Position numbers and translations under genes: made by a program. This document shows, piece after piece, positions 40,950 to 48,940 of a DNA stretch of 64,000 bases (position 1 is its first letter; every line of letters begins with the position of its first letter). Below the pieces are notes generated by a model. The model saw only the letters and a program-made list of their open reading frames with translations. It was not told the DNA's origin and made no database searches. The DNA comes from Pseudoselenomonas ruminantium (GTDB lineage Bacteria > Bacillota > Negativicutes > Selenomonadales > Selenomonadaceae), in NCBI GenBank assembly GCA_902780915.1, contig CACZHK010000004.1, forward strand, positions 1 to 64,000. Direction: 5' to 3'.

Positions 40950-42031
40950 AGGAGAAATTAAAGGCTTTCAGCGACAGCTCGCTGTTCCTGCCGGTGGTGG
41001 CACTGGCAGTGCTCCTGACCTTCAATGCCCTGTTTGTAGATGGGTTCATGACCATACAGCTTACCGAGGACGGCAGGCTGTACGGCCGACTGATAGATAT
41101 CCTGAACCGCAGCTGCTCGCTGGTCATCCTGTCTTTGGGCATGACCTTCGTCATTGCCACGGCGGGCATTGATATCTCCGTAGGTGCCGTGGTGGCCATC
41201 TCAGCCGCTGTGGTCTGCAGCCTCATTGGCGGGCGCGGGGACGGCGTGGCCGAGACTCCCATGTTCCTGGCTATCCTGGCTGCCATCGGCGTGGGCGTGT
41301 TCTGCGGCATCTGGAACGGCCTTTTGGTGGCCAAGTTCAAGATCCAGGCTATGGTGGCAACCCTGATCCTCATGACCGCAGGCCGCGGCGTGGCCCAGCT
41401 CATGACGGGGGGCCAGATCATCACCGTGTACTACAAGCCCTTCGAGTATATCTCCGGCGTCATTCCCGGCAATATCCTGCCGACCAATATCTTCATCGCC
41501 CTGGCTATGGTTTTGCTAGTGGCTTTCCTGATGAAGAAGACCAGCATCGGCCTCTTTATCCAGTCCGTGGGCATCAATCCCACCGCTGCCCGCTATGCAG
41601 GCATCAACGTCACCATGGTCATCTTCCTGGTGTACGCTTTCTCCGGCCTCTGCGCCGGTGTCTCGGGCCTCATTGAGAGTTCCCTGATTCGCGCGGCAGA
41701 CGCCAACAACGCCGGCCTCAATATGGAAATGGATGCCATCCTGGCTGTGGCCCTGGGCGGCACGCTCCTTTCCGGCGGCAAGTTCTACATCGGCGGCTCC
41801 GTGGTGGGCGCCATCACCATTCAGACCCTGACCACTACCATGTACGCACTGGGAGTTTCTTCCGACCAGCTGCCCGTGGTGAAGGCCGCAGCCGTTATTA
41901 TCATCTGCCTCATCCAGTCCAAGAAGGCTCAGGAAATGTTCGCTGCCTGGAAGGAAAAGCGCAATCAGAACAACAAGGCGGCAACTCAGGACCCTCGTAA
42001 GCTGGCTGAAAGGATGGTGAAAGAAGCATGA
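40946..42031 (+). CDS. ytfT: Galactofuranose-type ABC permease 1
   Basis: A 361-residue BPD_transp_2 permease with about eight to ten membrane segments. The family core LGMTFVIATAGIDISVGAVVAIS and ALGGTLLSGGKFYIGGSVVGA is present. It overlaps ytfR by 4 bases and is overlapped by the next gene in the same way. Together with the second permease it forms the heterodimeric channel. Confidence 0.92.
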   Translation: MKEKLKAFSDSSLFLPVVALAVLLTFNALFVDGFMTIQLTEDGRLYGRLIDILNRSCSLVILSLGMTFVIATAGIDISVGAVVAISAAVVCSLIGGRGDGVAETPMFLAILAAIGVGVFCGIWNGLLVAKFKIQAMVATLILMTAGRGVAQLMTGGQIITVYYKPFEYISGVIPGNILPTNIFIALAMVLLVAFLMKKTSIGLFIQSVGINPTAARYAGINVTMVIFLVYAFSGLCAGVSGLIESSLIRAADANNAGLNMEMDAILAVALGGTLLSGGKFYIGGSVVGAITIQTLTTTMYALGVSSDQLPVVKAAAVIIICLIQSKKAQEMFAAWKEKRNQNNKAATQDPRKLAERMVKEA

Positions 42032-43059
42032 AACGCAAACTGAATGATTTGATTGCCTCTCCCTATTTTTCATTTTTTGTGACGGTGGCGCTCTTTGCCA
42101 TTCTCTACGGGGCAGGCATCATGGCCTACAAGGGGTTCTCAAGGCCCCAGGTTTTCCTCAATCTCTTCATTGACAATGCTGCCCTGATCATCGTGACGGT
42201 GGGCATCACCTTCACGCTTATCATCGTGGGCATCGACCTTTCTGTAGGTGCCGTGCTGGCCCTGTCCTGCATGGTGCTGGCGTGGCTCCTGGCCAATACT
42301 TCCATTCCCGTGGGACTCGCTGTGCTGGTCGTGCTCCTGATGGGCACGGTCTTCGGTGCGGCGCAGGGGTATATCATCACAAAATTCGATTTGCAGCCCT
42401 TCATCATCACCCTGGCAGGCATGTTCTTCTGCCGCGGCATGACGGCTGTGATTTCCCGTGATACCATCCAGATCACCAATGAAACCTTCGTGGCTATCGC
42501 CAGCTACCGCATTGACTTGGGCGTGGGCTTTATCTCCGTTGGTGCTGTGCTGGCCCTGGTGGTGCTGGCCATCGCTGCCCTTGTCCTGGGCTTCACCAAG
42601 TTCGGCCGGGCTGTCTTCGCCATCGGTGGCAGCGAGAGCTCTGCAGCCCTCATGGGCCTGCCTGTCTTCCGCACCAAGGTCATCGTCTACACCATCAGCG
42701 GCTTCTGCTCCGCTCTGGGTGGCGTGGCCTATGCTCTCATCATGCTGACGGGCTACAACCTTCATGGTCTGGGCATGGAAATGGACGCCATCGCTTCCTC
42801 CGTCATTGGCGGCACCCTGCTCTCCGGCGGCGTGGCTTTCATCCCCGGCGCACTCTTCGGCGTGCTGATCCAGGGCGTCATCCTCACCTTCATCTCCTTC
42901 CAGGGCACTCTGTCCGCCTGGTGGACGAAGATCGTGGTAGGCGCGCTGCTCTGCGTCTTCATCATGATGCAGGCGGTTATTACCGAGCAGAAGACCAAGC
43001 TCTCCCAGAAGTCCTCCATGGAAGAGCCGCCCAGCGACCCCAAGCCCAGTGCGGTGTAA
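42028..43059 (+). CDS. yjfF: Galactofuranose-type ABC permease 2
   Basis: A 343-residue permease of the same family, with VGITFTLIIVGIDLSVGAVLALS, FCRGMTAVISRDTI and SVIGGTLLSGGVAFIPGALFGVL. The gene order matches E. coli ytfQ-ytfR-ytfT-yjfF. It is the last gene of the operon; the second type I toxin-antitoxin locus begins right behind it, with the antisense promoter within 40 bases of the stop. Confidence 0.92.
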   Translation: MKRKLNDLIASPYFSFFVTVALFAILYGAGIMAYKGFSRPQVFLNLFIDNAALIIVTVGITFTLIIVGIDLSVGAVLALSCMVLAWLLANTSIPVGLAVLVVLLMGTVFGAAQGYIITKFDLQPFIITLAGMFFCRGMTAVISRDTIQITNETFVAIASYRIDLGVGFISVGAVLALVVLAIAALVLGFTKFGRAVFAIGGSESSAALMGLPVFRTKVIVYTISGFCSALGGVAYALIMLTGYNLHGLGMEMDAIASSVIGGTLLSGGVAFIPGALFGVLIQGVILTFISFQGTLSAWWTKIVVGALLCVFIMMQAVITEQKTKLSQKSSMEEPPSDPKPSAV

Positions 43060-43068
43060 ATGAGACTA

Positions 43069-43097
43069 TTGTGTTTTTGGTCAACTGGTGCTATAAT
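43069..43097 (+). promoter_or_regulatory. Promoter of antisense RNA 2
   Basis: TTGTGT (43069-43074), 17 bases, TATAAT (43092-43097), alike the promoter at 25069-25098. Confidence 0.65.
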
Positions 43098-43102
43098 TTA
43101 AC

Positions 43103-43188
43103 TGCAAAATCATTGAGTAAACGACACTTACTCACAACAAAAAGAACCCCCAAGGGAGGCGCAACTCCCAAGGGGGCTTTTTGTACGA
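43103..43188 (+). ncRNA. Antisense RNA 2 (type I antitoxin candidate)
   Basis: About 85 bases from promoter to terminator. Bases 43106-43135 match the plus strand at 43273-43299: AAAATCATTGA, then ACGACAC, then ACTCAC in the same order, with a 4-base insertion and one further gap. The RNA is thus complementary to the toxin mRNA over its start codon (43290-43288) and the edge of the ribosome site. Confidence 0.72.
43136..43184. terminator. Shared bidirectional terminator of TA locus 2
   Basis: AAAAAGAACCCCC and GGGGGCTTTTT enclose an inner GGGAG/CTCCC stem; A-run and T-run allow function in both directions. Confidence 0.85.
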
Positions 43189-43203
43189 GAGGCTAGATTG
43201 CTG

Positions 43204-43290
43204 CTAATCTAACCATTTGCTCGCAAAGTGGACAATTAGGGATGCCACCAAGCTAGCCAATACCGAAAGCAAAAAATCATTGAACGACAC
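43204..43290 (-). CDS. Small hydrophobic toxin-like peptide 2 (Fst-like)
   Basis: A 28-residue peptide starting at GTG 43290, with AAGGAGG 8 bases before it: MSFNDFLLSVLASL, hydrophobic to IVHF, then ASKWLD. One membrane segment ends in a Lys-Trp-Leu-Asp tail. It aligns without gaps over 24 residues to the peptide at 25219-25311 (10 identities). A minus-strand TATAAT lies upstream at about 43334-43339 with a weak minus 35. Convergent antisense RNA and shared terminator match the par/Fst layout. A longer in-frame reading upstream has no ribosome site. Confidence 0.75.
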   Translation of the reverse strand: MSFNDFLLSVLASLVASLIVHFASKWLD

Positions 43291-43376
43291 CTGACTCACC
43301 TCCTTCCGCTGGAGAGAAGGGGCAGCACTCACATTATAGCGTATAAAAAGGCAAAGATGCAGAAAGGTATGATGGT

Positions 43377-45296
43377 ATGAAAAAATCTTTGAAGCTCGCC
43401 TTATGTGCAAGCCTGATGTTCTCAGTGGCAACAGGCCTAGGCGGGGCAGCAGAGGCTGCCGATCCTGTCTCAATCACCCTCCCGCAAAAAATGGGCAACG
43501 GTGAGACCGTGGAAGTCTACTACCGCAAGGGCAACCCCCTAACTGCCCCCAGAGTCCGCGCCGCCGAGCATAAGCGGGAAACCCTCCTTTTGAAGAAGGG
43601 GACTATCCGCAGGGAAGGTGCCATGCCCCTGCCCTGCGATATTGTCATGGAGAAAGATGTCCCCATCGTCTTGCGTGATGCCAAGGTCATCTACGCAGAT
43701 ATCTTCCGTCCAGATGATGATAAGAAGCACCCGGCACTTCTGGCCTGGAGCCCTTACGGCAAGGAAATAGGCGGCCAGATGCTGGACGATGTGGTTATGC
43801 GGGCAGGCATTCCCGTAGCCGCCACCTCCGGGCTGGAGAAATTTGAAGGTCCGGATCCGGCCTATTGGGTGGCTCACGGCTATGCCATCATCAACCCGGA
43901 CAGCAGGGGCGCCTACTATTCGATGGGCAACCTGAACTACTGGGGCACCCAGAATTCCCGTGATGGTTATGACACCATTGAATGGGCGGCGACCCAGCCC
44001 TGGAGCAACGGCAAGATAGGCATGAGCGGCAACTCCTGGCTCACGGTCTCGCAGTGGTTCATTGCCGGTGAGCAGCCGCCCCACCTCAAAGCCATTGCCC
44101 CTTGGGAGGGGTTCGTGGATCACTTCCGTGAGACTGCCAATCGTGGCGGCATTCCCAATCCCGTCTTTCCCGAGACCATTTTCGAGACCTTCGCCAGCCA
44201 GAATTATATCGAGGATCAGCCCCGCATGGTGGTGACGCATACCCTGATGGATGCCTACTGGCAGGACAAGATTGCCAAGCTGGAAAACATCAACATTCCC
44301 GCCTATGTGGTGGCTAGCTATACCAACCCCGTCCACACCCACGGCACCTTCGCAGGCTTCCGTGAAATCCCCGCCAAGGACAAATGGCTGCGCGTGCATA
44401 ATACCCAGGAGTGGTTTGACTACTACACCCCGGGAAATGTGGAAGACCTGCGGAAGTTCTTCGACCACTATCTGATGGGGGCGGACAACGGCTGGGAGGA
44501 AACGCCGAAGGTCAGATTATCAGTGCTGGACCCCGGCCATAAAGATGTGGTGAACCGCGTGGAGCAGGAGTTCCCCTTGGCCAGAACCGAGTACAAGAAG
44601 CTCTATCTTACTGGCGGGCAGGGGCTGTCTGCTATGCCCCAGCCGCAGGAGGATACTGCTGCCTACGATACCTCCGCCAAGGAGGCTGCTGCCACTTTCA
44701 CCATGACTTTTGATGAGGATACGGAAATTACCGGCTACATGAAGCTGCACGCTTATGTGGAGGCGGTTGGCTCCAACGATATGGAGCTTCATGTGCAGGT
44801 GGAGAAACTGGACGGGAAGGGCAATCCCATCCCCGACAGGAGGACACGCCAGCCCATCGTGGCCGAGGGGTATCTCAGGGTGTCCCAGCGTGCCCTTGAT
44901 GAAGCAAGATCCACGGATATCGAGCCAGTGCTGAAGCATGACCATGAGGATTTGCTGAAGAAAGGCGAAATTGTGCCTGTGGATATTCCCATCTGGCCCA
45001 TGGGCATGAAATACCATGCAGGGGAGAAAATCAGGCTCACGGTGAAGGCGTACAATCCGCCGTCCCCGGATACGGTGCCAGCCTTTGGCGCTGCCAAGAT
45101 CACAGTGCCGGAGAATGGCTATACTTATGAACCGGGCACGAAGGTGCCCATGAAGACGGTAGGGGGCATGGACGGCAAGAATTATGTGGAAAATGTCGTA
45201 AAAGCACCCAGGACACGCAACAAAGGCAAGCATATCATCCACCTGGGCGGCAGATACGGAAGTTATCTGCAGGTGCCGGTGGTGCCGGAGAAATGA
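43377..45296 (+). CDS. Exported S15/CocE-NonD family hydrolase
   Basis: A 639-residue alpha/beta hydrolase with a signal peptide (about 1-27, ending GLGGAAEAA). The catalytic domain contains the YADIFRPDDDKKHPALLAWSPYG opening, PDSRGAYYS, and the nucleophile elbow GMSGNSWL with Ser. The C-terminal part (about 400-639) is the jelly-roll typical of X-Pro dipeptidyl-peptidases and cocaine esterases (LRVSQRALDEARSTD, IWPMGMKYHAGEKIRLTV). It probably cleaves peptides or esters in the periplasm or outside. Substrate not known. Single gene, ended by a hairpin shared with the RNA gene on the other strand. Confidence 0.85.
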   Translation: MKKSLKLALCASLMFSVATGLGGAAEAADPVSITLPQKMGNGETVEVYYRKGNPLTAPRVRAAEHKRETLLLKKGTIRREGAMPLPCDIVMEKDVPIVLRDAKVIYADIFRPDDDKKHPALLAWSPYGKEIGGQMLDDVVMRAGIPVAATSGLEKFEGPDPAYWVAHGYAIINPDSRGAYYSMGNLNYWGTQNSRDGYDTIEWAATQPWSNGKIGMSGNSWLTVSQWFIAGEQPPHLKAIAPWEGFVDHFRETANRGGIPNPVFPETIFETFASQNYIEDQPRMVVTHTLMDAYWQDKIAKLENINIPAYVVASYTNPVHTHGTFAGFREIPAKDKWLRVHNTQEWFDYYTPGNVEDLRKFFDHYLMGADNGWEETPKVRLSVLDPGHKDVVNRVEQEFPLARTEYKKLYLTGGQGLSAMPQPQEDTAAYDTSAKEAAATFTMTFDEDTEITGYMKLHAYVEAVGSNDMELHVQVEKLDGKGNPIPDRRTRQPIVAEGYLRVSQRALDEARSTDIEPVLKHDHEDLLKKGEIVPVDIPIWPMGMKYHAGEKIRLTVKAYNPPSPDTVPAFGAAKITVPENGYTYEPGTKVPMKTVGGMDGKNYVENVVKAPRTRNKGKHIIHLGGRYGSYLQVPVVPEK

Positions 45297-45308
45297 ACCA
45301 ATAAAAAT

Positions 45309-45350
45309 GAGGCAGACAGCCGCTGGAAAGGCGGCAGGTCTGCCTCGTTT
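45309..45350. terminator. Bidirectional hairpin terminator
   Basis: GAGGCAGACAGCCGC (left) and GCGGCAGGTCTGCCTC (right). On the minus strand it is followed by ATTTTTATT and can end the small RNA; on the plus strand it follows the hydrolase gene. A second stem, GAAGAGGGA/TCCCTCTTC, lies at about 45365-45398. Confidence 0.75.
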
Positions 45351-45399
45351 GCTTTCAGATACGCGAAGAGGGACTGCCGCATGCAGCAATCCCTCTTCA

Positions 45400-45584
45400 A
45401 AGCAGGGGTCCAAAATGCCGTTCGCTTTAAATGTCTAAAACCTGCGGATAGCAGGTGGGTTCCCTAAGCCTGACTTCAGCATCTCGCCGTGGCGAACCTC
45501 CACCAGGATCAAATCGGATTCCCTATGAAATATGTAGGTTAGACATTGTTAAAGCCCGCGCACATTCCAGGCTTGTCCTTCTTT
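45400..45584 (-). ncRNA. ssrS: Probable 6S RNA
   Basis: A minus-strand RNA of about 185 bases with a near-consensus promoter: TTGCAA (45619-45614), 17 bases, TATCAT (45596-45591). It folds into an elongated hairpin: outer GCTTTAA/TTTAAAGC, then TGTCTAA/TTAGACA, an open central part whose 3' side can form ACCTGC/GCAGGT, and an apical CCTGG/TCAGG arm. Length, single promoter, central bubble and absence of a reading frame fit 6S RNA, which binds the housekeeping RNA polymerase holoenzyme. I could not find the GGAAGCAGC apex of SRP RNA. The call is by shape and not by search. Confidence 0.6.
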
Positions 45585-45590
45585 ATAGGT

Positions 45591-45619
45591 ATGATAGCAC
45601 AAAAAAATAAGCCTTGCAA
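45591..45619 (-). promoter_or_regulatory. Promoter of the 6S-like RNA
   Basis: TTGCAA, 17-base spacer, TATCAT on the minus strand. Confidence 0.75.
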
Positions 45620-45782
45620 GACTTGACAGGGCTGGAAAAGGCGGTATTAGAAAGAAAAATGTAAATTTTTGTCTGATTTTAACGATTCGGGGATTGGGGC
45701 TGCAAGATTTCATGGCAAAAAGCGCACATTTAGGTTATAATATAAGAGAAAATTCATTTTGCTGATCAAAGGAGAAATCAAT

Positions 45783-46097
45783 ATGGCAGTTACCTACAGC
45801 GTAGCCATCAGCTACGGCAAGGATCTGGGCTGGATAGATTATGACGCAGAGGCGAAGAAGGCCACTGTTAACCTGGCCAATGAGGAGGGCCGCAAGTTGG
45901 TAGAGGAATACCTGAGCCAGACTCATGAAATCAATGTGCCCCATAAGACGCTCATGGACTTCACCCCCAAGACCGTTGATCCCCAGGCCGATGAGGAAAG
46001 CTTCAAGCTGGCTATCACCCGCCTCTGGAACAAGACCAAGGTACACGTTGACTGGTCAAGGCCTGTAGATTACGTGAAGGCACACCCCAGATATTGA
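45783..46097 (+). CDS. Small conserved-looking protein of unknown function
   Basis: A 104-residue soluble protein, MAVTYSVAISYGKDLGW at the start, with a charged middle (NLANEEGRKLVEEYL) and VDWSRPVDYVKAHPRY at the end. I do not recognise it. AAAGGAG precedes the ATG and a strong TATAAT lies at 45736-45741. A terminator follows at once. It is likely a real, well expressed gene by codon choice and signals. Confidence 0.6.
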   Translation: MAVTYSVAISYGKDLGWIDYDAEAKKATVNLANEEGRKLVEEYLSQTHEINVPHKTLMDFTPKTVDPQADEESFKLAITRLWNKTKVHVDWSRPVDYVKAHPRY

Positions 46098-46102
46098 TTT
46101 TC

Positions 46103-46138
46103 AAGGCAGGCAGATTCCTTTGGGAATGCCTGCCTTTT
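46103..46138 (+). terminator. Terminator after the 104-residue gene
   Basis: AAGGCAGGCA (46103-46112) pairs with TGCCTGCCTT (46127-46136) with an inner ATTCC/GGAAT extension, then TTTT. Confidence 0.85.
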
Positions 46139-46152
46139 GTGGAGATAAAACC

Positions 46153-46977
46153 ATGGCGGTAAAAGTACCAAGCCCTCCTACGCCCCCTACGCCTCCTACG
46201 GTGCCGGGGGTGACACTCTCTGAGGGAGGCTCCGTGACCCAATCCAATGCGCCTCCGGCAAATGGCACCACCAGCAAATCCACGGACAATGAGAAGCAGA
46301 TGGAGGAGCAGGCCAGAGAGGCGGTGGCCAGTGGCAGCGGGGGATTATCCCGCACTACCCACAAGAATCCCACGGCAGAAGCCCAGGCTGCCAAGGCAGC
46401 AGCCAAGGAGGCGCAGCAAAGCGGGCAGAATCAGGCTCAAGCTACTATTGACACAGGGAGAAGCCAGGCAGCCCAGGCGGCCAGCCTGGGGAGTGCTGGA
46501 ACTGTGCCGCAGGACAGCAGCAGCGGCAAGGCTGTGCCGGGGCAGGAGGCGGCGGCTTTGCAGGCTGACCCTGCGCCGAAGTTCGATTATCATGGGCTCA
46601 CTTATTGGCTGCCCATGCTGGTGGTGGCCTTTGCAGTCGCCGCCTTGCTGGTGAAGAAACTGCTTCATCGCAAGGGCCGCAAGGGGGAACTTACCAAGGC
46701 CGATATAGAAGCGGATGTCTTGGGAGCAGAGGAAAGCCGGGAGTTGCGCGGCCTCAAGCCTGATGAGGTGCTGGCCAGGCTGGCGGCTCAGGAGCAGGAG
46801 ACTGTCAAGGCCGCAAACGCGAGTCTGCAGGTCGCCAAGTCTAAAATCAAGCAGTCATATAAGCAGGAAACAAGACCGAAGGCCAAGGCTGCGCCCAAGA
46901 ATCCTCATAAGACCAAGCCCGAGCCAAGGCAGGCACCCCAAAAAGAAGAGCGCCAGCGTTTTGAGGTGCGTGTTTAG
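46153..46977 (+). CDS. Proline-rich single-pass membrane protein, unknown
   Basis: A 274-residue protein starting at ATG 46153 with TGGAG before it. Order: a proline repeat (PSPPTPPTPPTVPG, coded by a short tandem repeat), a low-complexity Gln/Ala/Ser region (about 30-150), one membrane segment (about 155-172, LPMLVVAFAVAALLV), and a basic C-terminal tail with LTKADIEADVLGAEESRELRGL and a Lys/Pro-rich end. No signal peptide is seen, so the N-terminus is either outside or periplasmic with a C-in topology. No function is proposed. It starts immediately after a terminator, so its transcription may be low or depend on read-through. Confidence 0.55.
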   Translation: MAVKVPSPPTPPTPPTVPGVTLSEGGSVTQSNAPPANGTTSKSTDNEKQMEEQAREAVASGSGGLSRTTHKNPTAEAQAAKAAAKEAQQSGQNQAQATIDTGRSQAAQAASLGSAGTVPQDSSSGKAVPGQEAAALQADPAPKFDYHGLTYWLPMLVVAFAVAALLVKKLLHRKGRKGELTKADIEADVLGAEESRELRGLKPDEVLARLAAQEQETVKAANASLQVAKSKIKQSYKQETRPKAKAAPKNPHKTKPEPRQAPQKEERQRFEVRV

Positions 46978-46986
46978 GGCGTGTTG
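46973..46986 (+). repeat. Solo end of the MITE-like element
   Basis: TTAGGGCGTGTTGA matches the left end of the element at 5123 with its two flanking T. It overlaps the stop codon of the preceding gene. No right end is nearby; it may be a remnant or chance. Confidence 0.35.
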
Positions 46987-47045
46987 AAAAATGGAAACTG
47001 TGCGATATAGTGAGACATTTTTTCATATGATTTCATAAAAGCAAA

Positions 47046-47079
47046 GGGGGCTGTTGCGGATGCAACAGCCCCCTTTTTT
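47046..47079. terminator. Bidirectional terminator
   Basis: GGGGGCTGTTGC (47046-47057), GGAT, GCAACAGCCCCC (47062-47073), six T; AAA on the left. It lies between convergent genes. Confidence 0.9.
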
Positions 47080-47085
47080 GGTGGA

Positions 47086-48819
47086 TCAAGGCATGCTGGT
47101 CTTATTTTTTTCGGTGGGGGTGACAATGTCATAGGGGACAATGCCGCCGTTCCGGCGGGCCTGGCGCTCAAGCTTGGCCTGCTTTTTCCTGGCGCGCACG
47201 TTGGCGCGGTCGTACAGGAGTTTCGCTCTGGCGAGTTTCTCCCGTTCCTTTTTCAGCTGCTTGGCAAGCTCTTCGTCCAATTCGTCCTGCAGGAGATCTG
47301 CTTCATCTATCCAGGAGAAGAGATCATGCAGGTCCTGCGGCAGGGATACGGGCTGGGAAAGAACCGCGACGCATGTCCCGGTTTTTTCAAAACTTTCACC
47401 GAGGTTGTTTTCAGAGGAAGAATACAGGCGCAGATAGTTGGCGTTCTGAGTCAGGGGCGCATGTTCTGAGACAAAAGTCTCGTATGCTTCCTTGGCTTCT
47501 TCATAAATGGCTTTCTTAGCCAGAGAGTCCCTGTATTCTTTGGTGTCGTAGATGATTTTTAGAGGCTTTTTGACAGGCTCGGCAGTTTTTTCTTTGGCAG
47601 TACTGTCTTTCTCTGTGGTGAAGCTGCCTTTTTCCCTGCCGGTGCTGTCTTTCTCTGTGGTGAGGCTGTCTTTTTCCTCGGCAGAGCTGTCTTTATCCGT
47701 GGTGAGGCTGTCTTTTTCCTCGGCAGAGCTGTCTTTATCCGTGGTGAGGCTGTCTTTTTCCTTGGCAGTGCTGTCTTTCTCTGCGGTGAGGGCAGATGAA
47801 TCTTCTGCAGCTTTTTCGATGGTGCCGTCCATGGTCTTGGTTACTTCTTCGGTAGTTTCTTCAGGGGGGAGGAGCATCTCCAGGAGGGCGGTATCCGTAT
47901 GTGGGGAGTTGAGGCTTCTGTCCAGCGCGGCATCGAGGTCGATGAGGGGGACGTAGCGGGAGACAGCGTAGGGATCCGGCCTGCCATCCGGGAGAATCCA
48001 GCCGAAGCGGGTCGCATCTTTGGCCAGGCTCAGATCGGGCTCATAAGCCTGAGCCGCAAAAACATGGTCAGACCTTTCGGCGGCGCCCAGTCCGCGCAGG
48101 TAGGGGTGATAGTTTTCCTGGTCAGTGGAGGCAGCCAGCTGCAGTGCCAGGTAGCCGGCCAGGCCCTGGCCGGTTACAACGATGCGGCTCAAGTCCCCTG
48201 CGGGCAGCCTGTGATGGTTGCGGCGCAGGTAACGTATGGCGGCTTTTGCTTCCAGCAGATAAAGGGGAGCCTTGCCCAAACGTTCGTTTTCGGCAGAGAC
48301 CAAGTCCAGAGCGTTGGGCACCACTACGACATAGCCGTGGGCCAAGGCTTGCAGGGCAAGCTGCTGGCAGTCCTCAGGCGAGAGACTGGTTTCGCCCGTG
48401 GTATCCCTGAGCGTGAGGGGGACAAGCACGGGAGCTGTCCTGGCGGTGAAGCCGTTGACTTTCTTTTTGCTGAAATATTCTTCAGGGACATAAATGGAAA
48501 GCTGCTCCTTTTCGGAGGCAGCAGGGTAGGCGGTGTAACGGCAGTTCTCATAGACGCGGAAGTTGATGGGCAGGCCTGCAACTTCCGCAGTCTCTTTGCG
48601 GAATGCTTCCTTGTCAAAGTTGAGGCTGTAATGGGTGGGCACCTCGCCTGCGCTTTCTTCGGCAGGTTCATGGCTGAGAATCTCTTCGGCAGCTGTTTTG
48701 GCCTCAGCCGCTGCCTGAGGCGGCTGGACTTCGGCAGCAGCGCAGACCGGAGTGAGAGAAAGAGCCAGGGAGAACGCCAAAAGCTTGGGTATCTTCATTG
48801 AACTAAGGTGTTTATACAT
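47086..48819 (-). CDS. Secreted tannase-like alpha/beta hydrolase lacking the nucleophile serine
   Basis: A 577-residue exported protein; signal peptide about 1-29 (LLAFSLALSLTPVCAAA). Residues 65-275 follow the bacterial tannase-like family: LNFDKEAFRKETAEV, RVYENCRYTAYP, IYVPEEYFSKKKVNGFTA, YHPYLRGLGAAERSDHVF. The elbow, normally GxSAGG, reads G217-Q-G219-L-A-G222, so the catalytic Ser is Gly (codon 48165-48163). Residues about 347-411 are a 14-residue repeat rich in Glu, Lys, Asp, Ser (about 4.6 copies, 47587-47781). The C-terminal part is Lys-rich with coiled-coil character. AAAGGA precedes the ATG. It may be a pseudoenzyme or binding protein. Confidence 0.7.
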   Translation of the reverse strand: MYKHLSSMKIPKLLAFSLALSLTPVCAAAEVQPPQAAAEAKTAAEEILSHEPAEESAGEVPTHYSLNFDKEAFRKETAEVAGLPINFRVYENCRYTAYPAASEKEQLSIYVPEEYFSKKKVNGFTARTAPVLVPLTLRDTTGETSLSPEDCQQLALQALAHGYVVVVPNALDLVSAENERLGKAPLYLLEAKAAIRYLRRNHHRLPAGDLSRIVVTGQGLAGYLALQLAASTDQENYHPYLRGLGAAERSDHVFAAQAYEPDLSLAKDATRFGWILPDGRPDPYAVSRYVPLIDLDAALDRSLNSPHTDTALLEMLLPPEETTEEVTKTMDGTIEKAAEDSSALTAEKDSTAKEKDSLTTDKDSSAEEKDSLTTDKDSSAEEKDSLTTEKDSTGREKGSFTTEKDSTAKEKTAEPVKKPLKIIYDTKEYRDSLAKKAIYEEAKEAYETFVSEHAPLTQNANYLRLYSSSENNLGESFEKTGTCVAVLSQPVSLPQDLHDLFSWIDEADLLQDELDEELAKQLKKEREKLARAKLLYDRANVRARKKQAKLERQARRNGGIVPYDIVTPTEKNKTSMP

Positions 48820-48892
48820 ATTGTCATCCTTTCAAGCCCTGAGCAAGCAGGAGATTATCGCAACATATAGATTATAGCTTTATTGCGGGGAT

Positions 48893-48921
48893 TTGACAAT
48901 TCTTATGATAAATGCTATCAT
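48893..48921 (+). promoter_or_regulatory. Promoter of the cobalamin riboswitch transcript
   Basis: TTGACA (48893-48898), 17 bases, TATCAT (48916-48921), nearly consensus. Start of RNA about 48928. Confidence 0.8.
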
Positions 48922-48940
48922 AGGCAAAGACAACAGAATA

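Noticed and set aside
43204..43473. A longer 89-codon reading of toxin gene 2
   Set aside because: The upstream part has no ribosome site and overlaps the divergent hydrolase gene; the GTG at 43290 has a perfect AAGGAGG at good distance.
45400..45584. SRP RNA, RNase P RNA or tmRNA as identity of the minus-strand RNA
   Set aside because: No GGAAGCAGC apex, no tRNA-like end and the wrong length; 6S fits better.
47587..47781. CRISPR-like array (42-base periodic repeat)
   Set aside because: The repeat is contiguous, in frame inside a protein gene, with no spacers.
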